From positions 992,001 to 1,056,000 of the forward strand of contig OY776214.1 of assembly GCA_963675425.1 (NCBI GenBank): DNA of 64,000 nucleotides, written 5' to 3'. The notes under the pieces are model-generated. The model was given only the letters and a program-made list of their open reading frames with translations, was not told where the DNA came from and ran no database searches. This document shows, in pieces, positions 54,763 through 63,806 of the stretch; the first letter of the stretch is position 1, and the number at the start of each line of letters is the position of its first letter. Source of the stretch: Sporobacter sp963675425. Lineage in GTDB: Bacteria; Bacillota; Clostridia; Oscillospirales; Oscillospiraceae. A program made the position numbers and the translations under genes.

Positions 54763-56523
54763 CTATTTGGCGTCTGTGTCCTTGAGATGCGGTGCCAGCG
54801 GCATTTCCCACGCGTTGTGGTCGGTGTGCAGCAGCTCGTGCACACGATGGACCATTTCACTGCCGACAAAGCTGTCGTACATGGCGCTGACCTGCGTGTT
54901 TTCGTGCGAGAAACGCAGGGATGACTTCTGGTCCAGGCCGTACAGGCTTTGGCCTCGAAGCTGCGTCATTTCGCGGTCCATATTGATCGGCTGTCCGCCG
55001 CCGCCGATACAGCCGCCGGGGCAGGCCATGACCTCGACAAAATCGTATTGCGCTTCGCCCGCCCGGATGGCTTCGACGAGCTTTCTGGCATTGGCCAGCC
55101 CGCTGGCGACCGCGACCCGGACTGTTTTACCCTCGATATCAAAGGTTGCCTCGCGCCAGCCGTTCATGCCGCGGATATTGGCAAACGCGTCGACATCCGG
55201 ATTCTTCCCGGTGGCCAGGAAATATACGGAGCGCAGCGCGGCCTCCATAACGCCGCCAGACGCGCCGAAAATGACACCCGCGCCAGTGGACATGCCCATC
55301 GGTTGGTCAAAGTCCTCTTCCAGGAGGTTCAGCGGCTGGATATGCTCGGCGATCATCATGCGGCTGATTTCACGCGTTGTCAATACGAGGTCGACATCAG
55401 GCCCGGTGCCCGTGGAGTCCATCGTCGGCAGCTCGCACTCGGCCTTTTTGGCGGTGCAGGGCATGACGGAAACGACGAATATCCGTGAGGGGTCGACCTG
55501 GAGAATATCGGCCAGATATGTTTTGGCGACCGCACCGAACATCTGCTGCGGTGATTTTGTTGTTGAAAAATGCTCCATCATATCCGGGTACTGGGACTTC
55601 ATAAACCGGACCCAGCCGGGGCAGCAGGAGGTAAACAGGGGATACCGGTTCGGCTTCTTGCTGTTAAACTTGCGGCGCATGAACTCGGTGCCCTCTTCCA
55701 TAATCGTCAGGTCCGCGCCGAAGTCCGTATCGAAGATGTAGTTAAAGCCGATCTTGCGCAGCGCGGCGACCATGCGCTTGACGGTGGCAAATTCCCGGGA
55801 AACGTTCAGGTCCTCGGCCCACGCGGACCGGACGGCCGGCGCAACCTGGACGACTGTGATGATATCGGGATCGGCCAGCGCGCGGAAGGCTTTCATCGTA
55901 TCGTCGCGCACCGTGAGCGCGCCCGTGGGGCAGTGGACGATGCACTGGCCGCAGGCTACACAGTCGGATTCCGCGATTTCCCGGTCATGTGTGACACCGA
56001 TCGTCGTGCGCGCGCCGGTATTGTCAAGGCCCCACACGCCGACAGACTGGATTTTATTACAGACCTGGATGCAGCGCATACATTTGATGCACTTGGAGTC
56101 GTCCTTAATAATCGGGAACGTCATGTCCCACTTTTTCTCGGGTACCTGCTTGCTGTAGGGCTCTGTAATGATACCCAGATCGTTGGCGATCTTCTGCAGG
56201 CCGCAGTTGGTGCTGCGGATACAGGTGGGACAGTTGCAGTCATGCTGGGACAGGATAAACTGGACGTTGACACGCCGGGCCTGGCGGGCTCTCGGACTGT
56301 TGGTCCAAACGACCATGCCCTCGTCAACCGGCGTGTTGCATGTCGTCACGAGCTTTTTGCGGCCCTCGACCTCCGCTACGCAGATACGGCACGCGCCGAT
56401 GTCGTTGATGTCCTTCATATAGCACAGCGTCGGCAGAAAAACACCCACGCTCTTGGCGGCGTTTAATATGGTCGTGCCCTTCGGCACCTCGACCGGAAGA
56501 TTGTCAATTGTAAGCTTTACCAT
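54763..56523 (-). CDS. hydA: [FeFe] hydrogenase catalytic subunit
   Basis: 586 residues; makes or consumes H2 at the H-cluster. N-terminal [2Fe-2S] domain (1-75), His-Cys cluster HDCNCPTCIRSTNC (94-107), two [4Fe-4S] clusters (CIKCMRCIQVC and CVACGQCIVHC, about 145-198). H-cluster motifs are complete: TSCCPGW (298-304), MPCTAKKAE (354-362), ExMACPGGC-GGGGQP (497-512). The second Cys of TSCCPGW, used in proton transfer, is present. Full-size, group A. It overlaps the upstream GltD fusion by 7 bp; together with NuoE/NuoF-like genes it resembles electron-bifurcating HydABC systems. Confidence 0.93.
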   Translation of the reverse strand: MVKLTIDNLPVEVPKGTTILNAAKSVGVFLPTLCYMKDINDIGACRICVAEVEGRKKLVTTCNTPVDEGMVVWTNSPRARQARRVNVQFILSQHDCNCPTCIRSTNCGLQKIANDLGIITEPYSKQVPEKKWDMTFPIIKDDSKCIKCMRCIQVCNKIQSVGVWGLDNTGARTTIGVTHDREIAESDCVACGQCIVHCPTGALTVRDDTMKAFRALADPDIITVVQVAPAVRSAWAEDLNVSREFATVKRMVAALRKIGFNYIFDTDFGADLTIMEEGTEFMRRKFNSKKPNRYPLFTSCCPGWVRFMKSQYPDMMEHFSTTKSPQQMFGAVAKTYLADILQVDPSRIFVVSVMPCTAKKAECELPTMDSTGTGPDVDLVLTTREISRMMIAEHIQPLNLLEEDFDQPMGMSTGAGVIFGASGGVMEAALRSVYFLATGKNPDVDAFANIRGMNGWREATFDIEGKTVRVAVASGLANARKLVEAIRAGEAQYDFVEVMACPGGCIGGGGQPINMDREMTQLRGQSLYGLDQKSSLRFSHENTQVSAMYDSFVGSEMVHRVHELLHTDHNAWEMPLAPHLKDTDAK

Positions 56524-58349
56524 GTGGTTTTAACCTCCCCCAAAGCGCCGAACCCGAAGTGGTCGCAGCGCAGGCAGCGTTTGGCTTCCTGGGAGACTTC
56601 CTCGCGGGTCATCCCGATTTCGCACAGATCAAACCCACAGGTTCTTTCGCAGGCTTCGCGCTCGGTCATCTCGACGCGTCCCATCAGCGGCTTTTCACGC
56701 AGGGCCGCGAAGGAAATATCGATGTCGACCTCGAGTTTATGATCAAATCCCAGGTAATTGTCTATATTGGCGGCCGCGACCTTACCGGCCTCAATGGCGC
56801 GGATGACCGTTGCCGGTCCCGTCAGGCAGTCGCCCCCGGTGAACACGCCGTCCATGCCCTTAACAGCGCAGTTCTTGTCCGCGACGAACCGGCCGCGGCT
56901 GACGGGCACGCCCGCGTTTTCAAAGGTTTTTGTCTCGACGGCCTGTCCGACGGCCATGATGACAACGTCACATTCGACCTCGAACGGGTCTTTTCTGGCG
57001 TCACCCGGTGACGGCCTGCCGTCGCTTCCGATTTTGCCGACAATCTGCGGCTGGACGCGGAAAGCCTTTACATTGCCGTCCTCGCCTGTAACAGCGCCGA
57101 CGGGCGCGTTGAGCGTCAGCATCTCGACGCCCTCGGCGATAGCCGCCTCGACCTCGGATGCCAGCGCAGTCATATCCTGCTGACGCCGGCGGTATACGAC
57201 GCTGACCTTGTCCGCACCGAGCCGGATGGACGTGCGCGCGGCATCCATCGCCACGTTGCCGCCGCCCACGACGATAACCTTTTTACCCGTGTAATCGGGC
57301 TTGATGTCGTCGCCGAGACCGCGCAGGAATTCAACGGCGGAAACGACGCCGCATGCATCCTCGCCCTCACAGCCGATTTTCTTATCTGTATGCGCGCCAA
57401 TGGCGAGATAAATGGCGTCGTAATCCTTTTTAAGCTGTTCAAATGTAATATCCCCGCCGATATCAGTATTCAGTTTTACGTTGATGCCGGTTGCCTGGAT
57501 GGCGTCCAGATCGTACTGGAGGCGTTCATTGGGGAATCGGTAATTGGGAATACCGTAACGAAGCATCCCGCCGAGATGGGCACGTTTTTCAAAAACGGTG
57601 ACATCGTGTCCCATCAGCTGCAGGTAGTAAGCAGCCGAAAGACCGGACGGGCCGCCGCCGATAACAGCAACCTTTTTGCCGGTGGCCGGGAGCCTGTCGG
57701 GCGGCGGAACGATGCCGGAGTAATCGGCGGCAAAACGCTTGATGCCGCGGATGTTAATCGCATCGTCCAAAAGCGTGCGCCGGCAGCGCGTTTCGCACGG
57801 GTGCTCGCAGATATAGCCGCACGCGCAGGGGAAAGGATTATCCCGTCTGATGAGACGGATGGCGTCGTCATAACGTTTTTCACCGACGAGCGTTATGTAG
57901 CCCGGCACATCAATATTGGCCGGACAGTTGGACACGCAGGGAATCGCCTGTTCAAAGCGCATGCTGCACTTGCCTTTAAGAATATGGTATTCGTAGTCTT
58001 CACGGAATGCGGAAATGCTGTTTAGGATATAATCGGCCGCGCCGTAGCCGATGGCACAATCCGCTGAGTCGGATATGACCTGCGCCGTGTTTTCGATCAG
58101 ATTGATGGTGCCGAGCTTTGCCTTGCCGTCCAGCACGGATTCCATCAGGTTAACGAGAGTGTTGAGCCCAACTCGGCACGGTACGCATTTGCCGCACGAC
58201 TGCGCCTGACACACCTTAATAAAGGATGAGGCCATGTCGATCGGACAGATAGCGGACGGGCCAGAACTGACTCTGCGAGCGACATCCTCGTACAGACGCT
58301 CCAGAACCAGCTGAGCTTCGCTCGGGGTCTTAATATTCAGCCTGCTCAC
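56517..58349 (-). CDS. NuoF-tail / GltD-like fusion flavoprotein
   Basis: 610 residues. Residues 1-110 match the C-terminal iron-sulfur domain of NuoF (SCGKCVPCRVG, 51-61). Then a Cys-rich GltD N-terminal cluster domain (CVSNCPANIDVPGY, CGYICEHPCETRCRR). FAD site VIGGGPSGLSAA (about 229) and NAD(P) site VVGGGNVAMDAART (about 368). A second Cys set closes the protein (CERTCGFDLCEIG, CLRCD). The GltD module moves electrons between NADPH and iron-sulfur clusters in glutamate synthase and NfnB. Placed directly before hydA and overlapping it, so it is probably the electron-input subunit of the hydrogenase. Confidence 0.85.
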   Translation of the reverse strand: MSRLNIKTPSEAQLVLERLYEDVARRVSSGPSAICPIDMASSFIKVCQAQSCGKCVPCRVGLNTLVNLMESVLDGKAKLGTINLIENTAQVISDSADCAIGYGAADYILNSISAFREDYEYHILKGKCSMRFEQAIPCVSNCPANIDVPGYITLVGEKRYDDAIRLIRRDNPFPCACGYICEHPCETRCRRTLLDDAINIRGIKRFAADYSGIVPPPDRLPATGKKVAVIGGGPSGLSAAYYLQLMGHDVTVFEKRAHLGGMLRYGIPNYRFPNERLQYDLDAIQATGINVKLNTDIGGDITFEQLKKDYDAIYLAIGAHTDKKIGCEGEDACGVVSAVEFLRGLGDDIKPDYTGKKVIVVGGGNVAMDAARTSIRLGADKVSVVYRRRQQDMTALASEVEAAIAEGVEMLTLNAPVGAVTGEDGNVKAFRVQPQIVGKIGSDGRPSPGDARKDPFEVECDVVIMAVGQAVETKTFENAGVPVSRGRFVADKNCAVKGMDGVFTGGDCLTGPATVIRAIEAGKVAAANIDNYLGFDHKLEVDIDISFAALREKPLMGRVEMTEREACERTCGFDLCEIGMTREEVSQEAKRCLRCDHFGFGALGEVKTTW

Positions 58350-58465
58350 AATGTTCTTCCTTTCGTTGTCTGCGGACTTCTACTATAATCACGTTAAAAC
58401 TATATAAAAATCCAAAATTTCAGCTTATTATAACGTAATGTTCTTAAATTGTCTCTTTATATATT

Positions 58466-58519
58466 GTAATACAGTGTTATATTACAAACAATGTTAAAAT
58501 TATAACAATTTATATTGTT
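58466..58519. promoter_or_regulatory. Cluster of palindromes, possible Rex operator
   Basis: ATGTTAAAATTATAACAA (58491-58508) agrees at all but two positions with the clostridial Rex box form TTGTTAA-N4-TTAACAA. AACAAT-TTAT-ATTGTT (58504-58519) overlaps it. TGTAAT...ATTACA (58466-58487) lies beside it. They sit 120-170 bp upstream of the GltD-fusion/hydA pair. Rex senses NADH/NAD+ and controls hydrogenase genes in clostridia. Confidence 0.5.
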
Positions 58520-58633
58520 ATACGACAAACCAACTAATGCAAAATATGCAATAATTGTACCAGCACTGAGATACGCAACTTAAAAAGTGAGACAAATCAT
58601 GGTATTGATCACCGGCTGAGGCCATTGTTGGCG

Positions 58634-58671
58634 AAAAAAGCGCCGCTCCTTTCAGAGTGACGCTTTTTTGA
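58634..58671. terminator. Terminator between the two hydrogenase transcription units
   Basis: AAAAAAGCG-CGCTC pairs with GAGTGACGCTTTTTT. It lies past the 58742 stop on the minus strand and separates the NuoE-NuoF-fusion unit from the GltD-hydA unit. Confidence 0.75.
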
Positions 58672-58741
58672 CAAATTACACATTATGACCTATAGGGATT
58701 AGAAAACCCAAAAGCCTAATTTTGATAGATATATGGATGCA

Positions 58742-61700
58742 TTACTGGTCCTTTTGAGCCAATATGCGTTGGCGCTGCTTAATCAGCATCGTATAAATGA
58801 CGTCGGAGCGGTAAGCCGTGCGTCCGTTTGACGAAGCGATCTGCGCGGTGCTCATCTGCACCGGCTCAAGGTCGGCGAGTTCCGTTCCGCCGAGCGCCTT
58901 AAACAGGATAGTTAAGACATCGCGGTTTTCCGTTCCGCGCTCCAGCGCTTTGGTATACTGCTGGGTAAGTCCGAAGACATTGGTAAACGTTCCGGCGTTT
59001 TCGGCTACCGCGCCCATCGGTATAACGACATCAGCCAGCATCGCCGTTTCTGTCATGTAAAGATCAAAGACCAGGGAGAACTCAGTATTCTTAAGCATTT
59101 CGGCCGCTTTGCTGTTTCCGCAGCCAACCGGGTCTTCGCCGAATATGAGAGCCGCCTTTGCCGGAAGGACAGGTCCGTCCGCGCATTTTTCCAGGTCGAT
59201 CATTCGTCCGGCCCCCAGCGCGTTGGCCATGCCGGGGACGTAAATCTTGGCGCCGATTTCCTGAGCCAACACTGCCGTATCATTTAAAACGCCACTGTCC
59301 GGCTCAAAGCCGAAGACGAAGAGCGCGGAACCGGCCGCTTTGGCCTTTTCGCGGATTTCGGGCGTCAGCGCGTCTCCCGTCAAAACAGGCACACCGTTCC
59401 GGCCCGCCAGCCTCGCGGCGACAAAGACGTTTGCGTTGATGTGCTTCGGGTTTACACCCAGGAAAACAATCAGGTTTTTTTGCCCGACCTCCTCGACGCC
59501 CGTTAGGCCCAGCTCGGGATACAGACGGTAGAAAAGTCCGGCGGTCGGGTCGATGCCAAAGCTCAGCACATTTTTTGTGTCAAGAGCATCGGCAATACCG
59601 CGTATGGCGGCGGCTTCCTCGTTGGAGGTGTTGCCGGAGAGATACAGCGCGGCATCCGGTCCGCCTTTTTTGAGGCCGGCGGCCGCGGCGGCAACGGCTT
59701 CTTCAATCGTTGCATCCCGCCAAGCGCCGTCCATTTTAATTTTGGCCGTCGTAAGGCGTTCGGCATCGTTAAGATACGTGTTGCAGAAGCGGCCCAGCTC
59801 ACAGAGGTTGCCGTGATTAATGCCCTTTTCCGTGCTGGAGGTCGCGCGGACAAATTTCTGGCCGCTGGTACGCAGCTCCAGCGTGCAGCCCTCGCCGCAG
59901 AACGAGCAGATTGAATCCGTTACCGTCTCGTCAAACGGGCCGGCCTGCACCAGCGGAGCCTTTTCCGTCAGGGCCCCGACCGGACACGACGAAACGCACT
60001 GGCCGCAGCGGATACAGTTGGATTCCTGGCCGAAGGGCTGGCTGAAGGAGGGTTCCACCGTCGTATTGTAGCCTCTGGATAAAAAGCCGAGGGCACCCGC
60101 GCCCTGAACGTCGGCGCAGATGCGGATACAGCGGGCGCACATGATACATTTGTTCCGGTCGCGGACGAGGTACGGATGCGACTCGTCGATCGGATGCTTT
60201 TTGAGCAGCCCGGACAGATGGTACTGGTCGGCTTTGAAGTCTGTGGCATAGTCTCTGAGCTTGCACTCGTTTACGTCCTTGCAGCCGCAGGAGAGGCAGC
60301 GCTTGGCCTCGGCCACGGCCTGTTCTTCGGTGAGGCCCAGTTCAACTTCTTTAAAGTTAAGCGCTCTCTCTTTTTCGGTAAGCATCGGCATGGCCTGCTT
60401 CGGCAGCTTTTCATACTGCTCAAATTCGGTCTTGTCGAGATCCTTGAGGTCCTTACCCTTGGTGTGGTTATACAGTGAGGCCGGTTTTTTAAGGGCCTCT
60501 CCGTTTAAGTACTGATCCATTGCCAAGGCGGCGCGGCGTCCGGCGGCAATGGCTTTGATGGCCGTCTGCGGGCCGGTGACGGCGTCGCCGCCGGCAAACA
60601 CGCCGTCGAGATTCGTCGTCATCAGCGCGTCGTCGGTGGTGATGCGGCTTCGGCTGGATTCCAGGGGGAACCCGTTACCGATAAAGCTCAGGTCCTGCGT
60701 CTGGCCCAGCGCGGCGATGACAACGTCGGCCGGCATGTCGTACTCGGAGCCGGCGACTTCTATCGGCGCGCGGCGGCCGGACGCGTCCGGCTCGCCCAGC
60801 TGCATCTTAATCAGCTGCACGACAATTTTATCGCCCTCGGGGCGGACGTTTTTCGGGTTGGAGAGCAGCTCAAAGCTGACGCCCTCCAGCTCGGCTTCCT
60901 CCACCTCGGCCACGTGGGCCGGCATTTCGCTCCGTCCGCGGCGGTAAACCAGCACAACCTTGGAAGCCCCAAGGCGCATCGAGGTGCGGGCCGCGTCAAT
61001 CGCGGTGTTGCCGCCGCCGACAACCATGACCGTTTTGCCGGTGAAATCGATTTTTTCCTCATTGCCGACACGGCCTAAAAAGTCCACGCCGCGCAGGATG
61101 CCCGTGTAGCAGACGTCCTCGCCGTTGCAGCCGAGGGGTTGGCCGACCTGTGAGCCGACGCCGAGGAACAGCGCGCCGTAGCCCTCGGTCCGGAGAGAAT
61201 CCCAGGTCACATCCTTGCCGAACTCGGTGTTGTACTGTATTTTTACGCCCAGCTTTTCAATGACGGCGACTTCGGCGTCCAGCGTCTCGCGCGGCATTCT
61301 GTACGAGGGGATGCCGTAGCGCAGCATGCCGCCGGCCTTCGAGTGCTTTTCAAAGATCGTTACTTCGTGGCCGGCTGCCGCCAGATACCATGCGCAGGTG
61401 AGGCCGGCCGGTCCCGCGCCGATCACGGCGGCCTTCTTGCCGGTCGCCGGCTTCTTTGCGGGCAGGTAGGGGTCGTTTTTAGCCAGATCCAGGTCCGCCA
61501 CAAAACGTTTTAAGTAGTCGATGCCGACGCGCTCGTCCACGAGATTGCGGCGGCAGGCGTCCTCGCACGGGCGCGTACAGACACGGCCGCAGACGACGGG
61601 AAGGGGATTGCGCTGCTTAATGAGCTTTAAAGCCTCGTCATACTGGCCGTTGGCGATATGGGCGATATAGCCCTGCACATCAATGCCGGCCGGGCAGGTC

Positions 61701-62017
61701 AGCGAGCAGGGAGCCTTACAGTCTCCGTAATGCTGCGATAAAAGCAGCTCGATATTCATTTTGCGTGCGGCCCCGATAGCATCGCTTTCTGTCGTGATCT
61801 CCATGCCCTCTGTCACTTCGGTGCCGCAGGCGAGCATCGTCCCGCGCGCGCCCTTAACCTCGATGCGGCACAGCAGGCAGGAGCCGAAGGGCTTCAGCCG
61901 TTCGTCGTGGCAAAGAGTTGGTATTTCAACACCGTGCTCGCGGCAGGCTTGGAGAATGGTCTTGCCGGCCTCGGTCTGATACGGTTTTCCGTTAATCGTG
62001 ATGTTCAGCATTTTCAT
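58742..62017 (-). CDS. NuoG / GltD / molybdopterin-domain triple fusion
   Basis: 1091 residues from ATG 62017 (AAAGGAG 9 nt upstream); an in-frame TTG 27 bp earlier overlaps that site. In order: [2Fe-2S] ferredoxin domain (about 1-95); GltD-type cluster, FAD (VIGAGPAG) and NADPH (VVGGGNTAIDAART) domains (about 100-560); two [4Fe-4S] motifs (CIMCARCIRIC, CIRCGQCVSSCPVG, about 640-715). A NuoG/formate-dehydrogenase-like domain (about 725-1091) opens with CSFCGEGC and GNLCELGRF. That last domain is only about 365 residues, shorter than active formate dehydrogenases, so it may be structural as in NuoG. Probably an electron-distributing subunit with the NuoF- and NuoE-like partners. Confidence 0.82.
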   Translation of the reverse strand: MKMLNITINGKPYQTEAGKTILQACREHGVEIPTLCHDERLKPFGSCLLCRIEVKGARGTMLACGTEVTEGMEITTESDAIGAARKMNIELLLSQHYGDCKAPCSLTCPAGIDVQGYIAHIANGQYDEALKLIKQRNPLPVVCGRVCTRPCEDACRRNLVDERVGIDYLKRFVADLDLAKNDPYLPAKKPATGKKAAVIGAGPAGLTCAWYLAAAGHEVTIFEKHSKAGGMLRYGIPSYRMPRETLDAEVAVIEKLGVKIQYNTEFGKDVTWDSLRTEGYGALFLGVGSQVGQPLGCNGEDVCYTGILRGVDFLGRVGNEEKIDFTGKTVMVVGGGNTAIDAARTSMRLGASKVVLVYRRGRSEMPAHVAEVEEAELEGVSFELLSNPKNVRPEGDKIVVQLIKMQLGEPDASGRRAPIEVAGSEYDMPADVVIAALGQTQDLSFIGNGFPLESSRSRITTDDALMTTNLDGVFAGGDAVTGPQTAIKAIAAGRRAALAMDQYLNGEALKKPASLYNHTKGKDLKDLDKTEFEQYEKLPKQAMPMLTEKERALNFKEVELGLTEEQAVAEAKRCLSCGCKDVNECKLRDYATDFKADQYHLSGLLKKHPIDESHPYLVRDRNKCIMCARCIRICADVQGAGALGFLSRGYNTTVEPSFSQPFGQESNCIRCGQCVSSCPVGALTEKAPLVQAGPFDETVTDSICSFCGEGCTLELRTSGQKFVRATSSTEKGINHGNLCELGRFCNTYLNDAERLTTAKIKMDGAWRDATIEEAVAAAAAGLKKGGPDAALYLSGNTSNEEAAAIRGIADALDTKNVLSFGIDPTAGLFYRLYPELGLTGVEEVGQKNLIVFLGVNPKHINANVFVAARLAGRNGVPVLTGDALTPEIREKAKAAGSALFVFGFEPDSGVLNDTAVLAQEIGAKIYVPGMANALGAGRMIDLEKCADGPVLPAKAALIFGEDPVGCGNSKAAEMLKNTEFSLVFDLYMTETAMLADVVIPMGAVAENAGTFTNVFGLTQQYTKALERGTENRDVLTILFKALGGTELADLEPVQMSTAQIASSNGRTAYRSDVIYTMLIKQRQRILAQKDQ

Positions 62018-62036
62018 AATTTCCAACTCCTTTCCG

Positions 62037-63806
62037 TTAATCAACCGTTACGGCGCCGAATTTGCATACGGCCTTACAGGTGCCGCATTTGGTGCAGGCG
62101 TCCTGATGGATGGTATGCACTTTTTTAACCTCGCCGTCGATGCAGTTTACGGGACAGTTTTTCGCACAGAGCGTGCAGCCGATGCATTTATCCGGGTCGA
62201 TAGAGAATTTAATGAGGGCCTTGCACTGCTTTGCCGGGCACTTTTTTTCGCGGATGTGCGCCTCATATTCCTCTCTGAAGTATTTTAGCGTTGTTAAAAC
62301 GGGGTTCGGCGCTGTCTGGCCCAGACCGCACAGAGAGTTTTTCTTGATCTGCTCGGCCAGCTCCAGAAGCTTCGGGATATCCTCTTCAGTGCCGCCGCCT
62401 TCGGTGATCCGTGTCAGGATTTCCAGCATGCGCTTCGTGCCGATTTTACAGTACGTGCACTTACCGCACGATTCGCTCTGGGTAAAATTGAGGAAGTACC
62501 GGGCGATGTCCACCATGCAGTTGTCCTCGTCCATGACGATCATGCCGCCGGAGCCCATGATAGCGCCGGTGGCGCTGAGAGTGTCGTAGTCGACGACAGT
62601 GTCAATCAGGTCCGTGGGGATACAGCCGCCGGACGGTCCGCCCATCTGCACGGCCTTAAAGGGTTTGCCGGATGAGGTGCCGCCGCCGATATCAAAGACA
62701 ATCTCCCGGAGCGGGATGCCAATAGGGACCTCCACGAGGCCGCCCCGCGCGATTTTGCCGGCCAGGGCAAACACCTTAGTGCCCTTGCTTTTTTCCGTGC
62801 CGTAGGCCGCAAACGCGTCCGCGCCGTTTCGGATGATCCAGCCGACGTTAGCCAGCGTCTCGACATTATTGATATTGGACGGCTTTGCGAACAGGCCTTT
62901 GTTGGCCGGGAACGGCGGCCGCATGCGGGGCATGCCTCGCTGGCCTTCGATCGACGCGATGAGCGCCGTTTCTTCGCCGCAGACAAAAGCGCCCGCGCCC
63001 TCTTTGATCTTGATTTTAAAGTTAAAGCCGGTGCCCATGATGTTCTTGCCGAGGTAGCCGCGCTTCGTGGCCTGGGCAATGGCGATTTTCAGCCGTTTGA
63101 TAGCGATGGGATACTCAGCGCGGCAGTATATGTATGCCTCGTCGGCCCCGATGGCATAGCCGCCGATGGCGAGTCCCTCTAAAACGGCGTGGGGATCGCC
63201 TTCCAGAACGCTGCGGTCCATAAACGCGCCGGGGTCGCCCTCGTCGGCGTTGCAGATGATGTATTTTTTCTCCGACTGGGGCGCGCGGGCAAACTTCCAC
63301 TTTTGGCCCGTGGGAAATCCGGCGCCGCCGCGGCCCTTCAGGCCGGACTTTAAGACCTCATCAATGACCGCTTCCGGTGTCATGGTCTTCAGCGCCTTTT
63401 CAAGGCCCTGATAAGCATTCCAGGCCAGCGCCTCGTCCAGTGATTCGGGATTGATGTGCCCGCAACGGGCCAGCACGATGCGCTCCTGCTTGTTGAAAAA
63501 GCTGTCCTGCTCGTTGGGCTCGGTACTCGAGCGGACGATGTATTCGTTAACCGGTTTGCCGCCGAGCACATGGCTTTCAAAAATTTTCCCGGCCTTTTCC
63601 TCGGTGACCTCGCCGTAGATGGCGCTGTTGCCGTTCTCGTCAATGATCTCCACCATGACTTCCTTGTAGCACATGCCCATGCAGCCGGTTTCGGCCATTG
63701 TGACATTGACGCCGGGGTTTTCCGATAAAAGCTTTTGAAACGTTTCCTTTACTTTTAAGCCGCCGGCTGCGATACCGCAGCTGCCGAGGCCGATGATAAT
63801 TTTCAT
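62037..63806 (-). CDS. NuoF/HydB-like NADH-binding flavoprotein
   Basis: 589 residues. Thioredoxin-like [2Fe-2S] domain at 1-100 (CGIAAGG, ETGCMGMC), FMN/NADH domain (GRGGAGFPTGQKW, CNADEGDPGAFMD, GAGAFVCGEETALIASIEG), SLBB, [4Fe-4S] SCGKCTYC...CGLG, and a C-terminal two-cluster ferredoxin (CIGCTLCAKNCPVNC, CTKCGTCKAVC). This is the HydB/HytB layout of bifurcating hydrogenases. It overlaps the NuoE-like gene by 4 bp (ATGA). Confidence 0.92.
   Translation of the reverse strand: MKIIIGLGSCGIAAGGLKVKETFQKLLSENPGVNVTMAETGCMGMCYKEVMVEIIDENGNSAIYGEVTEEKAGKIFESHVLGGKPVNEYIVRSSTEPNEQDSFFNKQERIVLARCGHINPESLDEALAWNAYQGLEKALKTMTPEAVIDEVLKSGLKGRGGAGFPTGQKWKFARAPQSEKKYIICNADEGDPGAFMDRSVLEGDPHAVLEGLAIGGYAIGADEAYIYCRAEYPIAIKRLKIAIAQATKRGYLGKNIMGTGFNFKIKIKEGAGAFVCGEETALIASIEGQRGMPRMRPPFPANKGLFAKPSNINNVETLANVGWIIRNGADAFAAYGTEKSKGTKVFALAGKIARGGLVEVPIGIPLREIVFDIGGGTSSGKPFKAVQMGGPSGGCIPTDLIDTVVDYDTLSATGAIMGSGGMIVMDEDNCMVDIARYFLNFTQSESCGKCTYCKIGTKRMLEILTRITEGGGTEEDIPKLLELAEQIKKNSLCGLGQTAPNPVLTTLKYFREEYEAHIREKKCPAKQCKALIKFSIDPDKCIGCTLCAKNCPVNCIDGEVKKVHTIHQDACTKCGTCKAVCKFGAVTVD

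Noticed and set aside
55570..56466. 298-codon plus-strand frame opposite hydA
   Set aside because: Antisense shadow of hydA: its composition follows the opposite-strand codons and it has no ribosome site.
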